A DNA stretch of 64,000 nucleotides from Cognatishimia sp. SS12 (GCF_028369055.1 NZ_JAQNCZ010000001.1:496001-560000); one strand, 5' to 3'. Counted from the stretch's first letter, positions 1-8,962 are shown. Made by a program: numbers and translations. The notes: a model not told the origin generated them from the sequence alone.

Positions 1-150
1 GTCAAGCTGCAGGGTGTGATTACGTGGTTTGACAATTTCTGCGTGCTTCTGCGCCGCGATGGTCAAAGCCAGCTGGTGTATAAACACGCGATTTCCACCA
101 TTATGCCGGCCCAGCCGATCAGCCTGTATGAAGGTGAAGAACCCTCTTGA
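1..150 (+). CDS. hfq: RNA chaperone Hfq, C-terminal part (cut by window start)
   Basis: The first 49 codons read in frame 1 to a TGA stop at 148-150. They carry the C-terminal half of an Sm-fold Hfq: the [15 protein letters not shown] Sm1 strand region followed by [10 protein letters not shown], the Hfq Sm2 signature. The protein binds small RNAs and mRNAs as a hexamer in the cytoplasm. The C-terminal tail after Sm2 is short ([10 protein letters not shown]), as usual in alphaproteobacteria. The start lies outside the window. The stop overlaps the hflX start (TGATG), so the two genes are probably cotranscribed and translationally coupled. Confidence 0.95.
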   Translation, partial: VKLQGVITWFDNFCVLLRRDGQSQLVYKHAISTIMPAQPISLYEGEEPS

Positions 151-1421
151 TGGAACATGAAACGCATGTCACCCGCGCTTGGGTGCTGCGTCCGGAACTA
201 AAAGCCGCTGACCCGCGTCGTGAGGCCTCTTTCGCTCTGGAAGAGGCCATTTCGCTTGCGGCCGCTTTGCCCAATCTGGATGTGATCGGCGCAGACATCG
301 TCAAGCTGCAGAAATTGCAGCCCGGCAAGCTGTTTGGCTCGGGCAAGATCGACGAGCTGAAAGCCAAATTCAAAGCCGAAGAGATCGAGCTTGTCTTGAT
401 CGACGGCGCGGTCACGCCGGTACAGCAGCGCAATCTTGAAAAAGAATGGGGTGTGAAGCTGCTGGACCGCACCGGTCTGATCCTTGAAATTTTTAGCGAC
501 CGCGCGCGCACGCGCGAAGGGGTGCTGCAGGTCGAAATGGCGGCGCTGTCCTATCAACGCACCCGTCTTGTGCGGGCCTGGACTCACCTTGAACGGCAGC
601 GTGGCGGGCTTGGGTTTGTTGGCGGCCCCGGCGAAACCCAGATCGAGGCGGACCGCCGCGCGATTGATGATCAATTGGTGCGCCTGCGTCGCCAATTGTC
701 CAAAGTGGTGAAAACCCGCGAATTGCATCGCGGTGCCCGCGCCAAAGTGCCTTATCCGATTGTGGCGCTTGTGGGCTATACCAACGCCGGAAAATCCACG
801 CTCTTTAACCGCGTGACCGGCGCGGATGTGCTGGCCAAAGACATGCTATTTGCCACGCTGGATCCCACCATGCGCCGCCTTGAGCTGCCGGATGGGCCAG
901 AGGTCATCCTGTCTGATACCGTGGGCTTCATTTCCGATCTGCCGACCGAGTTGGTCGCGTCCTTCCGCGCCACGCTCGAAGAGGTGCTGGCCGCCGACAT
1001 CATCCTGCATGTGCGCGATATTTCGCATTCCGAAAGCGACATTCAGGCCGAAGACGTGCAGGACATCTTGTCGTCCTTGGGCGTCAACGAAGATATCCCG
1101 CAGCTTGAAGTCTGGAATAAGATCGATTTGCTTGAAGGCGATGAGGCTGCCGCCAAAGAAGCGATTGCCGCCCGCAGCGAGGATATCTTTGCCATTTCCG
1201 CCATCACCGGCGCAGGCATCGATGCGCTACTCAGCGCCGTCACCGCGCAGTTGCAGGGCGAGATTACAACAGAGGTTCTGTCGCTGAGTTTCGCCGAAGG
1301 CAAACAGCGCGCTTGGCTCTTTGCCGAAGGATTGGTGGCAGAGGAGGTCCAGACCGACACGGGGTTTGACGTCACCGTCAACTGGACGGCCAAACAGGCC
1401 GCGCAGTATAAACGCCTGTAA
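150..1421 (+). CDS. hflX: GTPase HflX
   Basis: A 423-residue protein matching the usual length of HflX, the ribosome-associated GTPase that splits or rescues stalled 70S ribosomes. The N-terminal HflX domain (about residues 1-200, with the SGKIDEL segment and the glycine-rich GGLGFVGGPGETQ loop) is followed by a TRAFAC G domain. Its motifs are G1 GYTNAGKST (about 209-217), G2 in FATLDPT, G3 DTVG (about 256-259) and G4 NKID (about 323-326). The ATG at 150 overlaps the hfq TGA; a TTG one codon earlier is the alternative. The hfq-hflX order is conserved in proteobacteria. Confidence 0.95.
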   Translation: MEHETHVTRAWVLRPELKAADPRREASFALEEAISLAAALPNLDVIGADIVKLQKLQPGKLFGSGKIDELKAKFKAEEIELVLIDGAVTPVQQRNLEKEWGVKLLDRTGLILEIFSDRARTREGVLQVEMAALSYQRTRLVRAWTHLERQRGGLGFVGGPGETQIEADRRAIDDQLVRLRRQLSKVVKTRELHRGARAKVPYPIVALVGYTNAGKSTLFNRVTGADVLAKDMLFATLDPTMRRLELPDGPEVILSDTVGFISDLPTELVASFRATLEEVLAADIILHVRDISHSESDIQAEDVQDILSSLGVNEDIPQLEVWNKIDLLEGDEAAAKEAIAARSEDIFAISAITGAGIDALLSAVTAQLQGEITTEVLSLSFAEGKQRAWLFAEGLVAEEVQTDTGFDVTVNWTAKQAAQYKRL

Positions 1422-1431
1422 CATCAGGCTG

Positions 1432-2823
1432 TTACGATACCTTTTTCATTAAATCTTGCAGCCTGTCGTAAAGCGAAGCGTCAGCCATCTGGCTGACGTT
1501 AAACCGCATGTGATGGGGCTTGGATTGGCTGGGGCTAAAAACATTGCCCGGTGCCAGCACCAGATTTTGCTCTAACGCCAGACGCGCCAGCTTTGCGGCG
1601 TCGATCCCTTTGGGCAATTGGCACCACAGATAAAACCCGCCGCGTGGTTTGACCCAGATGTGGAGGCCCAGGCTTTCGAGGTTTTGCATGGCCGCGCGGC
1701 GGCCTTGGCTGAGGCGGTGCTGCAAGGCCTGCATATGTTTGCGATAGCTGCCATCGGTCAGCGCCCGGTGCAGCACCTCAGCGATCATCGGGCTGGGGCC
1801 ACTGAATTGGCTGGCGACTTGCAGATCAATCAGCGCCTCAACCCAATCCGCCCGCGCCGCGATATACCCGCAGCGCAGCGAGGCAGAGAGCGTCTTGGTA
1901 AAACTGCCAACCCGCAGCACCCGGTCCAGCCCATCCAGAGTGGCAAGGCGCGGTGACATATCCGGTTCAAATTCGCTAAAGATATCATCTTCGACAATCA
2001 GCACATCATGCGCCGCCGCAAGGCTGAGCACGCGATGGGCGACGGGGGCGGTGATCGTGGCCCCGGTTGGATTGTGCAGCGCGGAGTTGGTCAGGTAAAG
2101 CCGGGGGCGATGCGTGCGCAACACCTGTTCAAACGCCGCCAAATCGGGGCCGTCGCGCGTATAAGCCACGCTGACAAAGCGGATTTGATGCGCGCGCATC
2201 AAGGCCTGAAAGTTGAAATAACACGGATCATCCAGCACCACAGTATCGCCGGGCCGCAGGATCAATCGGCAGATCAAATCCAGCGCTTGCGAGCCAGATC
2301 CGGTGAGCAGGATATTCTGGTTTGGCGGCGCGCTCAGCCCTTGATCCAGAAGGCGGCTGGACACCAGACGGCGCAGACCCGCATGACCGCGCGCGGGCGC
2401 ATAATCTGTGAGCAACGCCTCGGGGGCCGCAGTGACGGCGCGCAGGGATTTGCGCAGCGATGTCAGGGGCATCCAGCCAGAGGGCAGCCAACCGCAGCCG
2501 GGCTTTTCCAGCGCGGGATCACTGTCGATGGATTGCCGCGCCACCCACAGCGGATCAACCTCGCGTGCCAATTGCGGGCCGGTTTCTGATACCGAAAACG
2601 CCTGCGGTTTGTCGGCGACAAAAAAGCCAGCGCCCCGCCGCGCCGTAATACTGCCGTCCGCAACAAGGCGATCATAGGCGTCCGCCACAGTTGTCGGAGA
2701 CAGATCAAATTTCTGCGCGGCGGCGCGGATTGAGGGCAGCTTGTCACCGGCCATCAACATACGGGTTGCGATGCGGCGCTGGATGTCGGCGATCACGGCA
2801 TCGCGGCGGGTTGGGTTTGGCAT
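1432..2823 (-). CDS. MocR/PdxR-type regulator (GntR HTH fused to aminotransferase fold)
   Basis: A 463-residue protein with an N-terminal GntR winged helix (residues 1-70: GDKLPSIRAAA, LSPTTVADAYDRL, ARRGAGFFV) and a fold-type I aminotransferase-like domain (from about 95). The PLP-site signatures are intact: NPTG (251-254), EDD (278-280) and the Schiff-base lysine in SFTK (Lys310). MocR regulators use PLP or a PLP-ligand adduct as effector and often control a neighbouring transporter or PLP enzyme. It is divergent from the EamA transporter gene with a perfect dyad between them, so that transporter and its own gene are the likely targets (inference). The effector is unknown. Confidence 0.9.
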   Translation of the reverse strand: MPNPTRRDAVIADIQRRIATRMLMAGDKLPSIRAAAQKFDLSPTTVADAYDRLVADGSITARRGAGFFVADKPQAFSVSETGPQLAREVDPLWVARQSIDSDPALEKPGCGWLPSGWMPLTSLRKSLRAVTAAPEALLTDYAPARGHAGLRRLVSSRLLDQGLSAPPNQNILLTGSGSQALDLICRLILRPGDTVVLDDPCYFNFQALMRAHQIRFVSVAYTRDGPDLAAFEQVLRTHRPRLYLTNSALHNPTGATITAPVAHRVLSLAAAHDVLIVEDDIFSEFEPDMSPRLATLDGLDRVLRVGSFTKTLSASLRCGYIAARADWVEALIDLQVASQFSGPSPMIAEVLHRALTDGSYRKHMQALQHRLSQGRRAAMQNLESLGLHIWVKPRGGFYLWCQLPKGIDAAKLARLALEQNLVLAPGNVFSPSQSKPHHMRFNVSQMADASLYDRLQDLMKKVS

Positions 2824-2843
2824 GGGCTCACTGTAGGGGTGCG

Positions 2844-2860
2844 AAAACTGGTACAGTTTT
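2844..2860. promoter_or_regulatory. Perfect inverted repeat, likely MocR operator
   Basis: AAAACTG-GTA-CAGTTTT is a perfect 7-bp dyad with a 3-bp centre. It sits 20 bp upstream of the MocR-type start codon (minus strand) and about 75 bp upstream of the EamA start (plus strand). Position and symmetry fit an operator shared by the divergent pair. No binding evidence exists, so the assignment to this regulator is inference. Confidence 0.6.
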
Positions 2861-2934
2861 GTAAAATTGTATGGCTCTGTCTCTGTCTAACCGCTGCGCC
2901 CCTGCTTAGGAAAGACAAAAATGCAGGAGCATCT

Positions 2935-3795
2935 ATGCAAGTTTCATTTACCGGCTGGGGCAGTGGCCTGATGGGCGTCATGATTTTTAGCGGCTCTTTA
3001 CCGGCCACGCGGGTGGCGGTGACGCAGCTTGATCCACTCTTTTTGACATCGCTGCGCGCGCTTATCGCCGCGGTGCTGGCCTGCGCGCTCTTGGTGATCT
3101 TTCGGCAAAAGCGGCCGCACCGGGGCGATTGTCTTGCGCTGATCATCGTTGCGCTGGGGGTGGTGGTTGGCTTTCCGCTGCTCACCGCCTTGGCGCTGGA
3201 ACATATCACCGCGGCCCGCTCGACCGTGTTCATAGGCCTGCTGCCGTTGGCGACCGCGCTGTTTGGCGTGCTGCGCGGCGGTGAGCGACCGCGCCGGGCG
3301 TTTTGGGTGTTTTCCATTTTGGGCAGCGCGGCGGTGGTCTGTTTTGCCTGGCTGCAAGGTGGCGCAGGCACTTGGCGCGGCGATGGGCTGATGCTGTTGG
3401 CGATCACGCTCTGCGGGCTTGGCTATGCCGAAGGCGCGCAGCTGTCGCGCCGCCTTGGCGGCTGGCAGGTGATTTCCTGGGCTTTGCTGCTGTCCGCGCC
3501 GCTGATGCTGGCGGCGACCGTGGTGTTTTGGCCCGGCACACTGCAGGGGCTGAGCGCGCCTGTTTGGCTGAGCCTTGGCTATGTCTCGCTGTTTTCAATG
3601 CTGATCGGATTTGTCTTTTGGTATCGCGGCCTTGCCCTTGGCGGCACCGCCGGCGTCGGGCAATTACAATTGCTGCAACCCTTCATGGGCATGGGCTTGG
3701 CTGCGCTTTTGCTGGGCGAGGCGGTCGCGCCCGTGATGGTGGGCGCGATGATTTTTTTGGTGGCCTGCGTCGCCGGGGCCAAACGCTTTGGCTAA
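2935..3795 (+). CDS. EamA/DMT-family inner-membrane exporter
   Basis: A 286-residue, very hydrophobic protein with about ten predicted membrane segments in two repeats, the layout of the drug/metabolite transporter (EamA) family. The start at 2935 is chosen because AGGAG lies 5 nt upstream (2925-2929); an in-frame extension back to 2839 would cross the operator region and lacks a membrane-protein-like N-terminus. The substrate cannot be read from sequence. Its divergent MocR-type neighbour suggests inducible export of an amino acid, amine or vitamin-B6-like compound (inference). Confidence 0.88.
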   Translation: MQVSFTGWGSGLMGVMIFSGSLPATRVAVTQLDPLFLTSLRALIAAVLACALLVIFRQKRPHRGDCLALIIVALGVVVGFPLLTALALEHITAARSTVFIGLLPLATALFGVLRGGERPRRAFWVFSILGSAAVVCFAWLQGGAGTWRGDGLMLLAITLCGLGYAEGAQLSRRLGGWQVISWALLLSAPLMLAATVVFWPGTLQGLSAPVWLSLGYVSLFSMLIGFVFWYRGLALGGTAGVGQLQLLQPFMGMGLAALLLGEAVAPVMVGAMIFLVACVAGAKRFG

Positions 3796-3805
3796 GTGCG
3801 CGCGG

Positions 3806-6265
3806 CTAGGGCAGCAGGCGGGTGATGCCGACGGCGGCGGCGCGGGCGAGCTCTTCGTCGAGCGACATCGGCACATATTCGCCGCGTCGCCACAGCTGCG
3901 CCATGTCGTCATAATGTCGGCTGAGGAAATGGCCCGATTGCCCAGTTGAAATAATAAAGACTGAGCTGTCCGGATCGGCAAAATCATAGACGCCGCGATA
4001 GCCCGCCGCATGGACGTTGCGGAAAGGATCCGGGCCAGTGCCGATGGATTTGCCGCGCTGCAACGTGTTGTCCCCGCCGCTGGTGGATTGGCGGATGTTC
4101 ACAAAATGCTTGAGCAGCGGTACATCGCCTAGCACCTGATGATCATGCGCCGCTTGGTGTGCATCGCCCCAGCGCAGAGATTCCAGCGCAGCGCCATATT
4201 TCTCGTCGATCCAGATCAGCGCATCATCCAGCGCCAGCCGCGCCATGTCGCTGCAAGTTTCTGTCGGCGCGCTTTGCACCACATCACACCAGATCGCTGC
4301 GCCATCCACGTCGCGGAACACTCGTTCGATGAACAGCGGTTCAAGATGGGTGAATTCGGCGGTCAGCGGGCCCAATTCGTCCTGAATCAGCCGTTTCTGC
4401 AGGGCGCGCATCCAGGCTGAATAAATCAGCGGTTCTGGCAGATGTTCGTTCATCTCGCCATTCCATTCCGCCAACAGCGTCAGCGCACGCTGGCGCTGGC
4501 GCTCTTGCGTGCCTTCTGGGGCGGTTTCCCCGGTGAACCACAGATCAGCACCCACAAGCGGCAACAGACTGCGCGCTGTAAAGCTGACGGTATCAAGCTG
4601 CGCTTCAATAAAACTGTCGCGCGTGTGCACTTCGCGGCTTTGCATCAGGCGCTGCCAGCGTTGCACCCGCTGGCTGTCGCCCCATGAAAACGACAGATGC
4701 AGCGGGTAGGGGCGGTCGATCACCTTGTTGTTGGTGTTGCCCAAAATGCCCCCGACGGGCGAGATAAACTGCGGGTTGCTGGAATAGGGCAGACGCCCCT
4801 GCCAGCGGTTTTCTTTGCGCCAGCCAAGGCTTGGCATGCGGCCCTGGCTTTGGTGGCCTGCGGCGCGGCGCGGCAGGGCCCCGACGGTTTTCAGGGCAAT
4901 GGCCTGTCGGTCCACCAGCGTCAGGTTGGTCGCCGGGGACAGATATGCTTCGGCGCTGGCAATCGCCTCGCGCACGGTCCGGGCGTACATCAGATCAATG
5001 GCCGCGTTCATTGAGGTATCTTGCGGGCTCAGCGCGGTCCAGCTGACAGCGGCGACATGGCCCTTGGGCGTGATGGTTTTCAGATCAAACTGATCGCCGG
5101 GCAGCACCGGGCCATTGTCACTCCAGCGCAAGGTCAGGGTGATGGGGGCCTCATCCTTGATCTGGATGATCGACTTGCGTGTCAGAAAGTCTTTGTAGCC
5201 GTCCGGCGTCTTGTACTGATTGGGATTATTCGGGTTCAGCTCTTCGATCAGCACATCCTGATCGTCGACATGGGCCGCGGTCAGACCCCAGCCGAGCGCA
5301 TCGCTGCGCCCGCTGAGAACGGCGGGTATGCCGGGAATGGTGCCGCCGATAACGCCGCCGCTTTGCAGCTGCAAGCGCGCCAGATACCAGATGGATGGGG
5401 CCGAAAGTTCAAGATGGGGATCATTGGCCAGCAGGGTGCCGCTGGAGGCGGAGCGACCGGGCGCAGCGGCCCAGGCGTTGGAGGCACCCGCCATGCCGCG
5501 CCGCTTAAAGGGGGACAACGGATGCGGCGCGAGGCTGGCGGTGCGTTCAAATTGCGGCACTGGCGGCATGATGGCCGCATATTCGGGCAAGGTGGCGACG
5601 CCGGCACCGGGGGCGTCGGGCATGACATCCGCCAGCCGCGCCTCGTCCGGGATCACCAGAGACACGCGCGCGCGCAGCACCTCATCCTGCAGGTGGTCGG
5701 TCAGCTGCAGCGCCATGACCTTTTGGATGGCGACAGAATCGGCCACCTGCCAGGGGGCGATGGGGGCCGTGAACAAAAACATCTCGGGTGCCCCGCGGCC
5801 CAGGGCGGCGCGGTTGACCTCGTTGATGCGGGCATTCACGCCATTGGCATAGGCCGTCATCAAGGTTTTGCTGCGCGGGCTGAGACTGTCGACGGATTTC
5901 ACCGCCAGCGGATAGATATCCAATCGCCGGATCAGGCTGTCGATCCGTACGGTGCGGCTGCCAAAGATTTCGGACAGCCGCCCCTGCGCGGTGCGGCGCA
6001 TCGTCATCATCTGCCACAGGCGATCCTGGGCATGGGCATAGCCCAGAGCAAAGAACACATCCGAATCCTGCGCGCCGAAAATATGCGGCACATTGGCATT
6101 GTTGCGCACGATCTCGACCGGGGCGCTGACATAGCCTGTCTGTAGGTCCTTGTTATAGTCCGGAAGCGATCGGGAGGCGAAAAAATATACCAATCCCAAT
6201 ATGATAGCGCTGAGAATGACGAGGCTGCCTGCGATGCGAAGTAGCCATTTGAAAAGAGTTGCCAT
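3806..6265 (-). CDS. Penicillin-acylase-family Ntn hydrolase
   Basis: An 819-residue precursor with an N-terminal hydrophobic anchor (about residues 8-30). The family's alpha-chain region follows (NVPHIFGAQDSDVFFALGYAHAQDRLWQM, then RRTAQGRLSEIFG). A linker precedes the autocatalytic site GA-SNAWA; Ser262 would become the N-terminal nucleophile of the beta chain. Later segments ILGNTNNK and the GGDNTLQRG region match the beta chain. The family cleaves amide bonds of penicillins, acyl-homoserine lactones or N-acyl amino acids. Substrate is not predictable, but AHL acylase activity is worth considering in a roseobacter. It is divergent from the next gene. Confidence 0.9.
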   Translation of the reverse strand: MATLFKWLLRIAGSLVILSAIILGLVYFFASRSLPDYNKDLQTGYVSAPVEIVRNNANVPHIFGAQDSDVFFALGYAHAQDRLWQMMTMRRTAQGRLSEIFGSRTVRIDSLIRRLDIYPLAVKSVDSLSPRSKTLMTAYANGVNARINEVNRAALGRGAPEMFLFTAPIAPWQVADSVAIQKVMALQLTDHLQDEVLRARVSLVIPDEARLADVMPDAPGAGVATLPEYAAIMPPVPQFERTASLAPHPLSPFKRRGMAGASNAWAAAPGRSASSGTLLANDPHLELSAPSIWYLARLQLQSGGVIGGTIPGIPAVLSGRSDALGWGLTAAHVDDQDVLIEELNPNNPNQYKTPDGYKDFLTRKSIIQIKDEAPITLTLRWSDNGPVLPGDQFDLKTITPKGHVAAVSWTALSPQDTSMNAAIDLMYARTVREAIASAEAYLSPATNLTLVDRQAIALKTVGALPRRAAGHQSQGRMPSLGWRKENRWQGRLPYSSNPQFISPVGGILGNTNNKVIDRPYPLHLSFSWGDSQRVQRWQRLMQSREVHTRDSFIEAQLDTVSFTARSLLPLVGADLWFTGETAPEGTQERQRQRALTLLAEWNGEMNEHLPEPLIYSAWMRALQKRLIQDELGPLTAEFTHLEPLFIERVFRDVDGAAIWCDVVQSAPTETCSDMARLALDDALIWIDEKYGAALESLRWGDAHQAAHDHQVLGDVPLLKHFVNIRQSTSGGDNTLQRGKSIGTGPDPFRNVHAAGYRGVYDFADPDSSVFIISTGQSGHFLSRHYDDMAQLWRRGEYVPMSLDEELARAAAVGITRLLP

Positions 6266-6343
6266 GAAGTGCCTATGAATACCTTGCGCAGAGGTGATAT
6301 GCCCGAGGGGAGATTACTGCGAAACAGAAAAAGGTGAAAGCAG

Positions 6344-7216
6344 ATGGCGAAAATTGCGTTTCTCGGCCTTGGGGTGATGGGATATCCGATGGCGGGTCAT
6401 TTGCAGGCCGCGGGCCATGAGGTGACAGTCTATAATCGCACCGCCGCCAAGGCCGAAGCCTGGGTCGCCCAGCACGGCGGCGCGATGGCAGCCACCCCAA
6501 AAGCGGCGGCCAAAGGGGCAGACTTTGTCATGGCCTGCGTTGGCAATGACGATGATCTGCGGTCGGTCTGCACCGGGCCGGAGGGCGCGTTTCATGGCAT
6601 GTCGCCTGGCGCATGTTTCGTTGATCACACCACTGTCTCCGCCAAGGTCACGGCCGAGCTTTATGACACCGCCAAAGCCGCGGGGCTGAGTTTCGTTGAT
6701 GCGCCGATTTCCGGCGGGCAGGCCGGCGCAGAAAACGGCGTCTTGTCGGTGATGTGCGGCGGGGACGCGGCGGCCTATGCGGCGGCGGAGCCGATTATTC
6801 AGGCCTATGCGCGGATCTGTCGCCGGATCGGCGAGTCCGGCGCGGGCCAGATGACCAAGATGTGCAACCAGATCGCCATCGCCGGGCTGGTGCAAGGCCT
6901 GTCCGAAGCGTTGCATTTTGCCGAAAGCGCCGGGCTGGATGGCCGCGCGGTGGTTGAGGTTATCAGCCAGGGTGCCGCAGGCAGCTGGCAGATGCAGAAC
7001 CGGCATGAAACCATGCTGGATGATCATTTTGATCACGGGTTTGCGGTGGATTGGATGCGCAAGGATCTGGGGATTTGCCTGTCGACGGCTGATGAAATTG
7101 GCGCAAGCCTGCCTGTCACGGCGCTGGTCGATCAGTTCTACAAGGATGTGCAGAAAATGGGCGGCAACCGCTGGGATACATCCAGTCTTATCAAGCGGTT
7201 GCGTGATAAATCTTAA
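6344..7216 (+). CDS. NAD(P)-dependent beta-hydroxyacid dehydrogenase (3-hydroxyisobutyrate dehydrogenase family)
   Basis: A 290-residue enzyme of the 6-phosphogluconate/3-hydroxyisobutyrate dehydrogenase superfamily. The Rossmann motif GLGVMG is at 8-13, the substrate loop FVDAPISGG at about 118-125, and the catalytic lysine in GQMTKMCNQ is Lys172. Possible substrates include 3-hydroxyisobutyrate, tartronate semialdehyde and succinic semialdehyde. No valine-degradation genes lie nearby, so substrate stays open. It is followed by a strong terminator, so it appears monocistronic. Confidence 0.88.
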   Translation: MAKIAFLGLGVMGYPMAGHLQAAGHEVTVYNRTAAKAEAWVAQHGGAMAATPKAAAKGADFVMACVGNDDDLRSVCTGPEGAFHGMSPGACFVDHTTVSAKVTAELYDTAKAAGLSFVDAPISGGQAGAENGVLSVMCGGDAAAYAAAEPIIQAYARICRRIGESGAGQMTKMCNQIAIAGLVQGLSEALHFAESAGLDGRAVVEVISQGAAGSWQMQNRHETMLDDHFDHGFAVDWMRKDLGICLSTADEIGASLPVTALVDQFYKDVQKMGGNRWDTSSLIKRLRDKS

Positions 7217-7233
7217 CCGCCTGCCTTAATGTT

Positions 7234-7265
7234 AAAACGCCGCCTTAAGAGGCGGCGTTTTTCGT
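7234..7265 (+). terminator. Rho-independent terminator after the dehydrogenase
   Basis: A stem of AAAACGCCGCC (7234-7244) and GGCGGCGTTTT (7251-7261) with loop TTAAGA is perfectly paired and runs into a T-rich tract. It sits directly after the dehydrogenase stop and before the convergent Ysc84-like gene, so it may serve both strands. Confidence 0.9.
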
Positions 7266-7279
7266 TTTATTTCTATGTT

Positions 7280-7840
7280 TTACGGGATGATGCGCGAGTA
7301 TTTCGTGCCTTCCAGTGTTGCCCCAACCCGCAGACCTGCGCGGCCAAAGATGATCGCCAGAACCGGCGAGGTCAGCGAGGTGGTGTCCGTCGCCAAAGAG
7401 TCGCCTTCGTTGGAAATGACATATTCCAGATCAGCCCCGGCGGCCCAACCGCTAGAGCGGCGGAAGTTCAGCAGCGCATCCTGCGTCATGAAAAACAGCA
7501 CATGGGCGTATTGCTGCGCGCCGATCTGAATGCCGAAATTCGCCTTGGTGGTGGAGTAGTAATCGACCGTGATGTCATCAACGATCAGCGCGCCGCGCCC
7601 ATAGGCCCCGCCGATGCCCAGCCCGGCCTCTGTGACCAGCGGCATGACCAGCATGCCAACCGATTTTTCTTTGAGGGTCACGGTGTTGGGGTAGGTCGCA
7701 TACATATGCTGCAGCGTGGTGTTGACGCGGGCGTCAATGGTTTCAGCGCCATTGCTGCCAATGCCATTGCCGCATGCGGCGGTAACCGATGCCCCTGCCA
7801 ATGCGCTAAAGGCAAATGTTCGTCTGCTCATCTGTGTCAT
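7280..7840 (-). CDS. Ysc84/SYLF-domain protein, probably exported
   Basis: A 186-residue protein with a twin-arginine-like signal (SRRTFAF) and a cysteine after a hydrophobic stretch (ASVTAAC), giving either a Tat signal peptide or a lipoprotein signal. The rest matches the Ysc84/SYLF lipid-binding domain: a predicted helix, then glycine-rich strands (GLGIGGAYGRGALIVDD, YSTTKANFGIQIGAQ, SSGWAAGADLEYVI). Bacterial members are periplasmic or outer-membrane-associated and of unknown function. The start may be the first ATG (7840) or the fourth codon (ATG 7831), which lies right before the twin arginine. Confidence 0.85.
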   Translation of the reverse strand: MTQMSRRTFAFSALAGASVTAACGNGIGSNGAETIDARVNTTLQHMYATYPNTVTLKEKSVGMLVMPLVTEAGLGIGGAYGRGALIVDDITVDYYSTTKANFGIQIGAQQYAHVLFFMTQDALLNFRRSSGWAAGADLEYVISNEGDSLATDTTSLTSPVLAIIFGRAGLRVGATLEGTKYSRIIP

Positions 7841-7908
7841 GTGAAAGCCTGTGTTTCGATCAAGGTTTGTTATTTTTCTGCTCTGCCGGCGATACCGGTC
7901 TTGCGCAT

Positions 7909-7932
7909 AGCTTAGCGGAATTCCGCTAAGCT
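7909..7932. repeat. Perfect 24-bp palindrome between hemB and the Ysc84-like gene
   Basis: AGCTTAGCGGAA (7909-7920) is followed immediately by its reverse complement TTCCGCTAAGCT (7921-7932), with no spacer. It lies 69 bp upstream of the Ysc84-like start codon and 13 bp after the hemB stop (both minus strand). No T-tract follows on either strand, so it is a poor terminator. An operator for the Ysc84-like gene is more likely (inference). Confidence 0.8.
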
Positions 7933-7945
7933 GTCATCTTTCAGA

Positions 7946-8962
7946 TCACCCTTCGGCGGGTTCCAGCCCGCGCAGTTTGCGCGCCACCGCCGGGGCGAAA
8001 TAGGTCAGGATGCCGTCACACCCGGCACGTTTGAAGGCCAGCAGGCTTTCCATCATTGCTGCGTCACCATCAATCCAGCCGTTTTGCGCCGCCGCCTGGA
8101 TCATCGCGTATTCGCCGCTGACCTGATAGGCAAAGGTGGGCACGCCAAAGCTGTCTTTGACCCGGCGGCAGATATCAAGATAGGGCATCCCCGGTTTGAC
8201 CATCACCATATCCGCGCCTTCGCTGAGGTCGCGCTGCACCAGACGCAGCGCTTCGTTGCTGTTGGCGGGCGTCATCTGATAGGTGGTTTTGTCCCCCTTG
8301 AGCGCGCCTGAGGCCCCAACGGCATCGCGGAATGGGCCGTAAAAGGCACTGGCGTATTTCGCCGCGTAGCTCATGATGGTGACATTATGATAGCCGCCGT
8401 CTTCCAGTGCGCTGCGAATGGCGGCGATCCGGTTGTCCATCATGTCCGAGGGGCCGATGATATCCGCGCCCGCCGCCGCTTGGCTGAGCGCCTGTTTCAC
8501 CAGCGCCTCCACGGTGCGGTCATTGACGATCTCGCCATCTTCCACAAACCCGTCGTGGCCGTTGCTATTGTAAGGGTCCAGCGCCACATCGGTCATCACA
8601 GCGATGCCGGGCACCTCGGCCTTGATGGCGCGGGTGGCGCGGTTTGACAGGTTGTCGGGGTTCCAGGCCTCGGCGCAATCTTCGGTCTTTAGCGCCGGAT
8701 CGGTGTAGGGAAAAAGGCAGATCACCGGAATGCCCAGATCGCGCGCCTCTTGCGCGGCCTTAACCACCTGATCCACCGACAGGCGGTTGACGCCCGGCAT
8801 CGATGCCACTGGCTCCACCACGTTTTCCCCATCGCGCACAAACACCGGCCAGATCAGATCATTCACGCTCAGCGCATGTTCTTGCACCAGGGCGCGCAGC
8901 GGCGCGCTTGAACGTGTGCGCCGCAGCCGTGCGGCGGGAAAGGGGGCAACAGTCGGCTTCAT
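7946..8962 (-). CDS. hemB: Delta-aminolevulinic acid dehydratase (porphobilinogen synthase)
   Basis: A 338-residue HemB that condenses two 5-aminolevulinates to porphobilinogen in heme, B12 and bacteriochlorophyll synthesis. The two active-site lysines lie in SYAAKYAS (Lys202) and VMVKPGMP (Lys256). The metal-site region reads DVALDPYNSNGHDG (125-138): it has no zinc cysteines, so the enzyme belongs to the non-zinc type known from Rhodobacter-related and Pseudomonas HemB. The ATG at 8962 has GAGG a few bases upstream; an open frame runs on to 9064 but lacks family similarity. Confidence 0.96.
   Translation of the reverse strand: MKPTVAPFPAARLRRTRSSAPLRALVQEHALSVNDLIWPVFVRDGENVVEPVASMPGVNRLSVDQVVKAAQEARDLGIPVICLFPYTDPALKTEDCAEAWNPDNLSNRATRAIKAEVPGIAVMTDVALDPYNSNGHDGFVEDGEIVNDRTVEALVKQALSQAAAGADIIGPSDMMDNRIAAIRSALEDGGYHNVTIMSYAAKYASAFYGPFRDAVGASGALKGDKTTYQMTPANSNEALRLVQRDLSEGADMVMVKPGMPYLDICRRVKDSFGVPTFAYQVSGEYAMIQAAAQNGWIDGDAAMMESLLAFKRAGCDGILTYFAPAVARKLRGLEPAEG

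Noticed and set aside
5021-6145. 374-codon plus-strand frame opposite the penicillin-acylase gene
   Set aside because: It is a shadow of the minus-strand coding frame, full of Gly/Arg/His from GC-rich antisense codons, without domain features.
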